From contig JAJDEL010000890.1 of assembly GCA_029259835.1 (NCBI GenBank), forward strand, positions 1 through 9,189: DNA of 9,189 bases, written 5' to 3'. How positions within the stretch are numbered: position 1 is the first letter of the stretch; every line of letters begins with the position of its first letter. The notes under the pieces were generated by a model, which saw nothing but the letters and a program-made list of their open reading frames with translations, searched no databases and had not been told where the DNA came from. The position numbers and the translations under genes were made by a program. Below are positions 1 through 7,500 of the stretch, one piece after another. Source of the stretch: Planctomicrobium sp. (lineage in GTDB: Bacteria; Planctomycetota; Planctomycetia; Planctomycetales; Planctomycetaceae).

Positions 1-448
1 GAATGCGATTGTCTCAATCTCCGTGCAGCCGCCGGAGGGGGACGCAATGAAGCTCGATGCGGAACCAAGTCTCGAAGAGCCAGGGTTGTTTGTGACAACT
101 TTTGTCCCGCGCGATGAAGGTGCTTATCTGGCGGAAATTCAAGTCTCTGACGAGACAGAGGCACCAACAAAAACGATGAAAATTGGCTGGACATCTCAGC
201 CGGACGAAGACGAATTTCGCCGAATCGAGGTTGATCGCGACGCGCTGGACTCTCTCGCTAAACGATCATCAGGCGAGGTCATTGCAGTGAGTGATCTTCC
301 TGATTTTGTACGAGCACTTCCACAGAAGGAGATGCCTGTCACGGAAATTAAAACGACGCCGCTGTGGCACTCACCACTCATTTTGCTCTTGGCGCTCTTT
401 TGCTTCGCATCTGAGTGGGGTCTGCGAAGATGGAAAGGGCTGCCATGA
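1..448 (+). CDS. C-terminal end of a membrane-anchored protein of a BatA/VWA-type cluster (5' truncated by the window)
   Basis: The frame is open from the left edge (first full codon at 2), so the true start lies outside; a GTG at 23 is only an internal codon. The visible 148 residues hold a beta-rich extracellular-type stretch (GLFVTTFVPRDEGAYLAEI), then an acidic/basic segment with FRRIEVDRDALDSLAKRSSG. The protein ends in one hydrophobic helix (HSPLILLLALFCFASEWG) followed by the basic tail LRRWKGLP. That tail, after a PLWHSP lead-in, resembles large planctomycetal membrane proteins with VWA or glutamine-amidotransferase-like domains, which sit beside MoxR ATPase, DUF58 and BatA genes. The catalytic or VWA part is outside the window, so the exact family is inferred from the tail and from the peptidase gene that follows. 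Its stop overlaps the next start (ATGA at 445-448), which suggests translational coupling. Confidence 0.75.
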   Translation, partial: NAIVSISVQPPEGDAMKLDAEPSLEEPGLFVTTFVPRDEGAYLAEIQVSDETEAPTKTMKIGWTSQPDEDEFRRIEVDRDALDSLAKRSSGEVIAVSDLPDFVRALPQKEMPVTEIKTTPLWHSPLILLLALFCFASEWGLRRWKGLP

Positions 449-1413
449 TTCGACTTTTGCTTTTGGTCACGATTACAGTTCATACCTTCTCTCCGCTGGT
501 GCATGCAGAGGAGAAAACGCTACGTGGCGACCTGTTAATCATTCAAGGATCTGCTGGCAATGAAGAATTCGGAACCCTCTTTACGACTTGGGCATCCCGC
601 TGGGAGAAGGCTGCACAAAAAGGAGGATTGCAAACCGTTCAGATTCCATCCGGCGACGATACGAAATCTCAAAAGGACCTCATCGCCGAATATTTTGTTC
701 AGCAACAACCGGAGAGCAGTTTACCGCTCTGGATCGTGATGATCGGACATGGCACCTACGATGGTCGTACTGCAAAATTGAATCTCGATGGCCCAGACTT
801 GTCTGCCAAAGAACTCGATGGGTTTTTGGCAAAGGTCACGCGCCTGACTGTCATCATCAACTGCTCTTCGTCGAGCGCCCCGTTTCTGGAAGCTCTGTCG
901 CAGAACAACCGAATTGTCCTGACATCCACTCGCAGCGGCGAGCAGGTTAATTTCTCCCGTTTCGGCGAGTTTCTCTCTGAGGCAATCGGTGACAGCACTG
1001 CTGACCTCGACAAAGATAATCAGACATCACTGTTGGAAGCCTTCCTGAGTGCGTCCAGAAAAACGTTAGAGTTCTACGAATCCGACGGTCGCATCCCGAC
1101 CGAGAACGCCTTGCTCGACGACAACGGCGACGGCAAAGGGACCCGCTCGACAGCGTTTCAAGGATTTCGAGCGGTGGCGAAGCCCCAAGAGAAAGGAACC
1201 CTCCTCGACGGCTTCCGCGCCCATCAGCTGCACTTGATCGCGAATGACGCCGACAAGAATCTCTCGCCAGAAGTGGTCGCTCAGAGAAACGAACTCGAAC
1301 AAGAGATTGAACTCCTCCGTAGCAACAAAAAGGACTTCACGGAAGATGAGTATTACTCCAAATTAGAAAAACTCTTTTTGGAATTGGCCGAGTTTGTTAT
1401 TCCGAAAAATTGA
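445..1413 (+). CDS. Secreted C13/caspase-like (clan CD) peptidase-family protein with two Ca-binding-like loops
   Basis: The product is 322 residues. I chose the ATG at 445 because it overlaps the upstream stop as ATGA, has a purine-rich GGAAAGGG five bases upstream, and gives a clean signal peptide (MIRLLLLVTITVHTFSPLVHA, cleavage near residue 21). A GTG at 415 and an ATG at 430 in the same frame are weaker. The core matches the legumain/caspase fold: a hydrophobic strand ending in GHG (His102), then a second strand VIINC (Cys140), the expected catalytic His-Cys pair of clan CD. After this come SRFGEFLSEA and a 12-residue EF-hand-like loop DLDKDNQTSLLE (187-198). A second acidic loop, DDNGDGKG, lies at 225-232. 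The C terminus is a charged, probably coiled-coil segment (about 275-320) ending in ELAEFVIPKN. Bacterial C13-family proteins share this order. Substrate is unknown and proteolytic activity is inferred; related sequences sometimes lack the Cys, but here it is present. It is probably the last gene of the operon entering from the left. Confidence 0.8.
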   Translation: MIRLLLLVTITVHTFSPLVHAEEKTLRGDLLIIQGSAGNEEFGTLFTTWASRWEKAAQKGGLQTVQIPSGDDTKSQKDLIAEYFVQQQPESSLPLWIVMIGHGTYDGRTAKLNLDGPDLSAKELDGFLAKVTRLTVIINCSSSSAPFLEALSQNNRIVLTSTRSGEQVNFSRFGEFLSEAIGDSTADLDKDNQTSLLEAFLSASRKTLEFYESDGRIPTENALLDDNGDGKGTRSTAFQGFRAVAKPQEKGTLLDGFRAHQLHLIANDADKNLSPEVVAQRNELEQEIELLRSNKKDFTEDEYYSKLEKLFLELAEFVIPKN

Positions 1414-1491
1414 AGATCAAATGGCGTTTCAAAAAAAATTCCAACACCAAGAACCGGCCTCTTTAGCTCACTCAACTCATCAGTCATTAGC

Positions 1492-1953
1492 ATGGATTTC
1501 TCAACGATTCTTGCTCCATTTTCTTGGCCTTCGTATTCAAGTCCGTCAAAAAATTTAAGGATAGATCTGAAAGTACGTGGAGACGTAGTCGTTGCGACAA
1601 AAACCGCCGACAACACCAGAGGTTTCAGTGGACGATATTCAAAGCTAGGAGATGTGTTATTGGGAATTTTTTGCTTTCAACGGGAGCTATTTTTGGTTGT
1701 CGATGACAGAATTCATGCAACTTCCAATTCAGGCGTTCAAATTTCTCACCAACATGATGGAAATCACAAGGTTCTACACATTGAATCTGAGGGTCGCGTC
1801 TACGACATCCATTATGAAACGGAGGAACCTGTCTCAACAATGTTTTACAGCGAAGGCGAAGAGGATGTTGACTTTGGTCTCTGGTTGTTGAATGTTTTGA
1901 ACTCAAACGAGCGCAGGGACCTTTGCACCGATAACTGGACACATGAAGTATGA
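1492..1953 (+). CDS. Hypothetical protein, 153 aa, no recognised family
   Basis: I do not recognise this protein. The frame encodes 153 residues from ATG 1492. The second half (from about residue 50) reads like a soluble alternating-strand domain: ELFLVVDDRIHATSNSG, then HKVLHIESEGRVYDIHYETE, then an acidic run EGEEDVDFG before a short hydrophobic helix LWLLNVL. There is no signal peptide and no membrane segment. The first 30 residues are Ser/Pro-rich and less convincing. No Shine-Dalgarno stands before the ATG, and the same frame is open back to the peptidase stop at 1411, so the true start is uncertain. An overlapping 45-codon ORF (1421-1558) in another frame begins 7 nt after that stop; it could be a separate peptide or the displaced 5' part of a frameshifted gene. 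The large opposite-strand frame over 1625-2056 is Cys/His/Arg-rich and looks like a shadow. The following 131 nt to the next gene show nothing I can name. Confidence 0.5.
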   Translation: MDFSTILAPFSWPSYSSPSKNLRIDLKVRGDVVVATKTADNTRGFSGRYSKLGDVLLGIFCFQRELFLVVDDRIHATSNSGVQISHQHDGNHKVLHIESEGRVYDIHYETEEPVSTMFYSEGEEDVDFGLWLLNVLNSNERRDLCTDNWTHEV

Positions 1954-2084
1954 ACCGCAGAGTGTTCACTCGTACAAATTCACGCTCGTGGCGATAGTTC
2001 ATTGCACTCATCTCGGTAGATCGGCATGCTAAAGCTTTCCAGGCTTTACACAACATAAATTCAGCACGAACGAAGCAAGATTAA

Positions 2085-3122
2085 ATGACCAGTCAGAGTT
2101 CTTCTCAGCCCTTTCTTCCTCGACCATGGAGAACGGTCCGTTCGTGTTTAATTGCTTTCGTTGGTTTCAGCCTAATGACTGCGATGGCTTCCGCCGATAA
2201 TGCGCCGGAGCTTCGTGTTTTCATTCTTGCTGGTCAGTCGAACATGGAAGGCAAAGGGGCGATTCGGCATTTGGAGCAACTGCTCGAAGGAGAATCTGCG
2301 GACGATTATGCGCACCTTCGAGACAAGAAGGGGTGGGTTGAGCGAGACGATGTTTCAATCAAGTTCTTCGAAAAGAATGGTCCGCTCACAGTTGGCTACG
2401 GGAAACCTACGAACCGAATTGGACCGGAATTGGGGTTTGGACATGTTGTCGGCCAGAAGTTTGATGAACACGTTCTGCTGATTAAAACGGCATGGGGTGG
2501 GCGCAATCTCGCTATTGATTTTCGTTCGCCAAGTGCGGGGATCGGCAACTACAAAACGCGAGACCGAAAGACGAAAGAACTCATCTCGATCCCAGATCAG
2601 GATTACGGAAAAACGTATCGGGAAATGATTTCTGAAATCCGTGGCACGTTATCGAATATCGAGGGATACGTTCCACCTGGTGTCGCTAAGAATGGGTTTG
2701 AACTCTCCGGATTCGTTTTCTTCCAAGGCTTCAATGACATTATCAACAACGAGTTTTCAGCAGAGTATGAAGAAAATCTCGCCCACTTCATCCGCGATGT
2801 CCGTAAAGACCTCGGCGTGACAGAGTTACCAGTTGTGATTGGTGAATTGGGACAACAAGGGACAATGCCAGAGAAACGCTATGAAGAAAAGCACCTGACT
2901 TTTCGTCGTAAACAAAAATCAGTTGCCCAGCGGCCAGAGTTCAAGAGAACGGTCGCGTTCGTGAAGACGAGTCCGTTCGTCATTAAAGACGCTGAAAGCT
3001 TCGATGGTGGCTACCACTATTTCGGACGCGCGGACACGTTTTACTCGATTGGTGAATCGTTCGGGACCGCCATGCTGCTGATGTGCAAGGACGATCCCGT
3101 CGGTCATTTCAAAAAAAAGTGA
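2085..3122 (+). CDS. Secreted SGNH-hydrolase, sialate O-acetylesterase-like (SASA / CE6-type) domain protein
   Basis: The product is 345 residues, predicted to hydrolyse acetyl or other ester groups on carbohydrates outside the cytoplasm. An N-terminal signal peptide (basic RPWRTVR, then a hydrophobic run ending MASA) suggests cleavage after Ala37. The SGNH blocks are in order: block I GQSNMEG with the nucleophile Ser52; block II AWGGRNL with oxyanion-hole Gly138-Gly139; block III FFQGFND with Asn217; block V DGGYHYFG with Asp307 and the catalytic His311. The FFQGxND form and the tail GRADTFYSIGESFGTAM are familiar from planctomycetal members, which often sit near sulfatases and polysaccharide-degrading enzymes; none is visible here. 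The true substrate cannot be told from sequence. The gene stands alone, convergent with the minus-strand pair downstream. No clear ribosome-binding site precedes ATG 2085, but the signal peptide supports that start. Confidence 0.85.
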   Translation: MTSQSSSQPFLPRPWRTVRSCLIAFVGFSLMTAMASADNAPELRVFILAGQSNMEGKGAIRHLEQLLEGESADDYAHLRDKKGWVERDDVSIKFFEKNGPLTVGYGKPTNRIGPELGFGHVVGQKFDEHVLLIKTAWGGRNLAIDFRSPSAGIGNYKTRDRKTKELISIPDQDYGKTYREMISEIRGTLSNIEGYVPPGVAKNGFELSGFVFFQGFNDIINNEFSAEYEENLAHFIRDVRKDLGVTELPVVIGELGQQGTMPEKRYEEKHLTFRRKQKSVAQRPEFKRTVAFVKTSPFVIKDAESFDGGYHYFGRADTFYSIGESFGTAMLLMCKDDPVGHFKKK

Positions 3123-3164
3123 CGATTTTTACACCTACCTTTATTTTGGAAATTAAAACAATTG

Positions 3165-3200
3165 GCGCTGCTCATGATTCCAACGCGGCATGAGCAGCGC
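3165..3200. terminator. Hairpin between convergent genes, probable terminator for the minus-strand operon
   Basis: GCGCTGCTCATG (3165-3176) pairs perfectly with CATGAGCAGCGC (3189-3200): a 12-bp stem with a 12-nt loop. Read on the minus strand it is followed by a T-rich stretch (CAATTGTTTTAATTT), so it fits a rho-independent terminator for the gene pair ending at 3213. On the plus strand no T tract follows directly, although the stem may still help end the esterase transcript. Confidence 0.65.
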
Positions 3201-3212
3201 TCTCAACTCCAG

Positions 3213-3650
3213 TCACTTCTTAATTGACTGGTCGATTTTGTCGTTCAATTCAGAGACTTCTTGCTGCAATTCGTTGAACAACGCAATCTGCAGGTCGGTC
3301 CTTCCCCGCTGCAATGCAGGGGCATGGATCGACCAATGTCGTATCACAAGAATGCCTGCGGTGATCGTTGCAATCCACGTACCCAACATCCAAATGATGG
3401 CAATTGCTGGAGAGAGTCCAATTCCCGGTCCGTGGTTAATCATATTCAGTACGAACCCACAGGCATAAAAAATCATCATCCAAATGACGGCCCGAACGGT
3501 ATTCCGGTGGCTCCACTCGGCGTTGTCTTCCAGTGTTTTTAGCGACAGTTCAAGATTCATTCGAAACTCCTTCAATTGAGATTGAGAAATGCCAACATCC
3601 TGTTCAATTAACCGATCCGTCAAATTCTTATTGCCATCTGCTTCACTCAT
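3213..3650 (-). CDS. Small two-helix membrane protein coupled to an ECF sigma factor (candidate anti-sigma or sensor)
   Basis: The product is 145 residues from ATG 3650; a longer in-frame start at 3683 is less likely because a strong AAGGAG sits six bases before 3650. The N-terminal 50 residues are hydrophilic and helical (residues about 8-45, LTDRLIEQDVGI and LKEFRMNLELSLKTLED). Two hydrophobic helices follow at about 53-71 (AVIWMMIFYACGFVLNMI) and 82-103 (AIAIIWMLGTWIATITAGILVI). The C-terminal tail (about 118-143) is a likely coiled coil (LFNELQQEVSELNDKIDQ). The start overlaps the sigma-factor stop by 8 nt, so translation is probably coupled. An anti-sigma or regulatory role is inferred from position only: no zinc anti-sigma motif (HxxxCxxC) is present and I know no named family for it. 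With both termini on the cytoplasmic side, either tail could bind the sigma factor. Confidence 0.75.
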   Translation of the reverse strand: MSEADGNKNLTDRLIEQDVGISQSQLKEFRMNLELSLKTLEDNAEWSHRNTVRAVIWMMIFYACGFVLNMINHGPGIGLSPAIAIIWMLGTWIATITAGILVIRHWSIHAPALQRGRTDLQIALFNELQQEVSELNDKIDQSIKK

Positions 3651-4206
3651 GACCGGCTCCTTCAATTTGTTCGCGTAACGCATGTTTTGCGTAGTGCAAT
3701 CGTGATTTTACGGTGCCGATTTCAGTGTCGGTCACCTGGGCGATTTCTGAAATTTCCATTTCTTCCAGAAATCTCAACGTTAAAACTTCTCGATGGACTG
3801 GTGACAATTGCTCCAATGCCTGATGGACAAGCTCCGCATTTTCCAACGCCTTGAATTCGTCCCATTGATCGATACTTGAGACCAGCTCGAGCTGCGAAGG
3901 GATCGATTTGGGCCAACGATTTTTTCGGCGGAGGTGACTGACTGCGACATCGTGTGCAATTTTGTATAACCAGACTCGAAATGCTTCTGGTGCTTTCAAC
4001 GCGTGGATTCTTTTGAAGACAAGAATCCACACTTCTTGCATGACATCGTAGGCTTCGTCCTTCTCGCCGATCATTCGGCGGATGTAATACACCAGCTTTT
4101 TTTCATACAGCACCACAAGCTCTCGAAAGGCACCTCTGTCTCTGGCTTGTGACTGCACAACGAGTCGCTTTTCGCGAATTCTCGTGATTATGCTGTCGTT
4201 CGCCAT
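3643..4206 (-). CDS. ECF-family RNA polymerase sigma-70 factor
   Basis: The product is 187 residues, the usual size for an extracytoplasmic-function sigma factor that directs RNA polymerase to alternative promoters. Region 2 spans about residues 26-97: AFRELVVLYEKKLVYYIRRM, then the core-binding/-10 motif DVMQEVWILVFKRI (54-67), and FRVWLYKIAHDVAVSHLRRK. Region 4 spans about 127-182: ALEQLSPVHREVLTLRFLEE, a helix-turn-helix MEISEIAQVTDTEIGTVKSR, then LHYAKHALREQ. Regions 1.1 and 3 are absent, as expected for the class. The linker (98-122) is short and no extra C-terminal domain follows. The stop overlaps the downstream membrane-protein gene by 8 nt, a common arrangement for sigma and regulator pairs. 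No good ribosome-binding site is seen before ATG 4206. Target promoters are unknown; the divergent M16 gene is a possible target by position only. Confidence 0.92.
   Translation of the reverse strand: MANDSIITRIREKRLVVQSQARDRGAFRELVVLYEKKLVYYIRRMIGEKDEAYDVMQEVWILVFKRIHALKAPEAFRVWLYKIAHDVAVSHLRRKNRWPKSIPSQLELVSSIDQWDEFKALENAELVHQALEQLSPVHREVLTLRFLEEMEISEIAQVTDTEIGTVKSRLHYAKHALREQIEGAGHE
3657..3662 (-). promoter_or_regulatory. Shine-Dalgarno AAGGAG that sets the start of the membrane-protein gene
   Basis: On the minus strand AAGGAG lies six bases before ATG 3650, inside the end of the sigma-factor coding region. It decides between the 3650 start and the longer 3683 reading and supports efficient coupled translation of the downstream gene. 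Confidence 0.75.
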
Positions 4207-4585
4207 AGTTCAGATCTTAAAAGACTTTGCATTCATCATCGTAGTTGTCTTAAAGCCGCAACTCGACACATGAAGGTTCAATGGATTCTTCAGAAAACCC
4301 AAAAATCTCCTGAAACTCCTCCTGAAAGTGTGTTTTCAGAACCAGAAGCGTGGATCTTAATCTCTATCCGCAAGGAGTTTAGTGATCTTTACCGAGTGTG
4401 TAGATCCGGAAAAAAGTGACATTCTCATCTGCCAGGTTTTAAAATCACTCCGTTTCATTCACGCACAGTTTCAAAATCAAAAACGGGCTGTTACTATCTT
4501 TAGTTCATAAATGGACTGACTCAAATCTCAATAAATCGGCGTTGAAACTCTTGTTCGCGTCTACAATGGAGTGAGGAACAATCAC
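4207..4585. other. Divergent intergenic region between the sigma-factor and M16-FKBP genes
   Basis: This 379-nt stretch must hold the promoters of both flanking genes, but no convincing -35/-10 pair is visible; a non-housekeeping promoter would be missed by eye. It contains two copies of CTCCTGAAA (4307-4315 and 4319-4327, 12-nt period). There is also a 49-codon open frame on the plus strand (ATG 4270, stop 4417-4419) with no ribosome-binding site. Its peptide (beginning MKVQWILQKTQK, ending RVCRSGKK) is unrecognised and I do not call it a gene. A purine-rich GGAGTGAGGA ends the region. Confidence 0.6.
4568..4577 (+). promoter_or_regulatory. Ribosome-binding site of the M16-FKBP gene
   Basis: GGAGTGAGGA, with its GAGGA core eight bases before ATG 4586. 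Its position favours 4586 over the in-frame GTG at 4571, which lies inside this site, and the 4586 start gives a standard signal peptide. Confidence 0.6.
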
Positions 4586-7500
4586 ATGCTCCGATACGGA
4601 TTATTTCTTTTTGTCGCAGGGATGGTGATCACGATGACAGGAACATCGCAGGTGACGGGCGCCGAACAGGTGACGTCTGTCGAGGGAATCACCGAATACA
4701 AGCTGGAAAACGGCGTTCGGGTCTTGCTGTTTCCGGATCCGTCCAAACCGAAAGTGACTGTTAATATGACGGTCTTCGTCGGGTCGCGTCACGAAGGGTA
4801 CGGCGAAGCTGGCATGGCACACTTGCTGGAACACATGCTCTTTAAAGGAACGCCGGATCATCCGAAAATCCCGAAGGTGCTTAAGGCACACGGTGCGGAA
4901 TTCAACGGAACGACTTGGCTCGACCGGACGAATTATTACGAGACTCTGCCTGCGAGTGAAGACAATTTGAGTTTTGCGCTCAAGCTTGAAGCGGACCGTT
5001 TGATGAACAGTTACGTGAAAGGTGAAGACCTTGAATCGGAAATGACTGTCGTGCGAAACGAATTTGAACGGGGCGAAAATTCGCCGTCTCGAATTTTGGG
5101 GCAGAAAGTCATGTCGACGGCGTTCGAATGGCACAACTACGGTCAGTCGACGATCGGCAACCGCGCAGACATTGAACGTGTTCCAGTCGAATCGTTAAAG
5201 CGGTTCTACAAGAAGTATTACCAGCCAGACAATATCATGGTGATTGTTGCTGGTGCTTTCGATCCTGAATTTGCCCTCAAAGAAATTGAAGCCAACTTTG
5301 GAACGATTCCGAGACCGGAGCGTGTTTTGGAAAATCCTTACACGGAAGAACCAGCACAAGACGGGGAGCGTTTAGTCACTTTGCGTCGCGTTGGCGATGT
5401 CGGTCTCGCGGCGGCGATGTACCACACATCTTCAGGTGCCCATCCAGACTATGTTTCGGTTGATGTCCTGGAACACATTATGACCTCCTCTCCATCGGGG
5501 CGATTGTACAAAGGGCTTGTTGAATCGAAGTTGGCCGCAAGTGTGACTGGTGGCGCCTATGCGTTGCACGATCCAGGCATCCTTCGGTTCATGGCAGAAG
5601 CATCGCCAGGAGTTGAACCTCGTGATGTTCTCTCCAAGCTCCTCGAAATCACTGAATCGGTCGGTGAAGAGGGTGTGACAGTCGAAGAAGTTGAACGCGC
5701 AAAACTGTACTGGATGAAGACATGGGAAATGTCTCTGGCAGACAGCAGTAAACTCGCTGTTCAACTCAGTGAATGGGCCGCTCAAGGTGATTGGCGATTG
5801 ATGTTCATCTACCGCGACCGCCTTGAAAAAGTTACGCCTGAGAGCGTGAATGAGATTGCGAATAAATACGTCAAGCAAAATAACCGAACCGCTGGTCTGT
5901 TCATTCCGACGGAAGAACCGGAGAAAGTCACCGTTCCACCGACTCCGAATCTTGCTGAAATGATCGGGGACTACAAAGGTCGCGAAGCGGTCGCCATGGG
6001 TGAACAGTTCGATGTCTCGCCAGAGAATATCGAATCGCGAACGACCCGTGTAACTCTTCCATCAGGTGTGAAAGCGGCTTTCCTTCCGAAGAAAACTCGT
6101 GGCGAGTCAGTTCATGTGCAAATCAATTTGCGATATGGAGACCTCGAATCGTTGACTGGGCTTTCCACGGCATGTGATGTCTTGCCCTCTTTAATGACTC
6201 GCGGGACAAAGAATCTCTCCCGACAGGAACTTCAGGATCAGCTCGATCAGAACAAAGCAAAATTGAGTGCCTCGGGAACCGCTGGCTTGGCGAGCTTTAG
6301 CATTGAAACTCGACGCGAATTTCTGCCGGCAGTCCTTGAGGTCGTTCGTCAGGTGTTGCGAGAACCAACTCTCGATGCCGACGAACTGGAACTCATCAAA
6401 AACCGTCGACTTTCAGGCTACTCTCAGCAATTGACGGACCCGACATCTCTGGCAAGAGTCGCGGTTTCCCGAGCGATCAACCCTGCCTATTCTCAGGATG
6501 ATGTTCGCTATGTCGCTTCTGTGGAAGAAGAAGTCGAACGTTGGAAAAATGTTTCAACAGAAGATGCGAAAGTTCTCTACGAAGATTACCTCAACGGGAC
6601 AAATGGCGAAGTTGTGGTTGTTGGAGATTTTGATATCGCGGAAATCCAGCCGATTGTCGAATCGATGCTCACCGACTGGACATCAGAGATTAAATTCAGT
6701 CGAGTTCCACATTCAGGTGATGTCGAAGTTGCTGGAGGCCGGAAAGAGATATTGACGCCAGGCAAAGAGAACGCGACTTACCTCGCAGGCGCTCTTTTCC
6801 CGATTCGAGATAGCCATGCAGACTACAATGGCTTAATGATGGGGAATTACATTTTAGGTAGCAGCGGTCTTTCCTCTCGACTCGGTGATCGTGTTCGACA
6901 AGAAGAAGGTCTTTCCTACAGTGTTGGATCATTCATGCGGTCGTCTCCAATTGACGAGCGGACTTCTCTGCTGGTTTACGCAATCACAAATCCAGACAAT
7001 ATGGAGAAAGTGGAATCGGCGATTCAAGAAGAACTTCAACTGCTTCTTGATAAAGGGGTCACAGAAGAAGAGTTGGCCTCTGCGAAGAAAGGCTATCTTG
7101 AACGACAACTCGTTGATCGTTCCGATGATCGTCAATTGCTCAGCACTCTGGCGAATACGACTTACCTTGGTCGTACCATGAAGTTCTATTCAGATCGCGA
7201 GTCCGCGATCAACGCTTTGACCGTTGATGCAGTTGCGAAAGCATTCCATAACCATCTTGACCTTGACCACTATGCTGTCTTTGCTGCCGGAGACCTGGAG
7301 CGAGACAACGACAAGAAAATGAAGAAAGACAAACCAATGAGCAACGATGAATTCACGAAGACCCCTTCCGGCCTGAAATATAAAGTGTTAGAAGGCGGCG
7401 AAGGCAAAGCTCCCACGGCGGCGTCGACTGTTGTCTGCCACTACAAAGGCTGGCTCGACAATGGTGAGGAGTTTGACAGTTCTTACAAACGAAACGAACC

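Noticed and set aside
1353..1616. 87-codon minus-strand frame across the end of the peptidase gene
   Set aside because: Parts look protein-like (TDELSELKRPVLGVGIFF), but it overlaps the conserved peptidase C terminus and no family is recognised.
2002..2030. TTGCAC-17-CATGCT as promoter of the esterase gene
   Set aside because: Spacing fits, but both hexamers match the consensus at only about three positions.
1625..2056. 143-codon minus-strand frame opposite the hypothetical gene
   Set aside because: Its product is unusually rich in Cys, His and Arg with no domain-like pattern, as expected for the antisense of a real gene, and it has no ribosome-binding site.
4353..4409. Short inverted repeat GGATCT / AGATCC in the divergent intergenic region
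   Set aside because: Six-base arms separated by more than 40 nt are expected by chance and no stable structure is evident.
4542..4567. TTGAAA and TACAAT as a sigma-70 promoter for the M16 gene
   Set aside because: The spacing is only 14 nt, too short for a normal promoter, and the resulting leader would barely include the ribosome-binding site.
4601..5134. 177-codon minus-strand frame and similar long frames opposite the M16 gene
   Set aside because: They are antisense shadows of a clearly conserved M16 coding region and have low-complexity, Arg/Phe/His-rich products.
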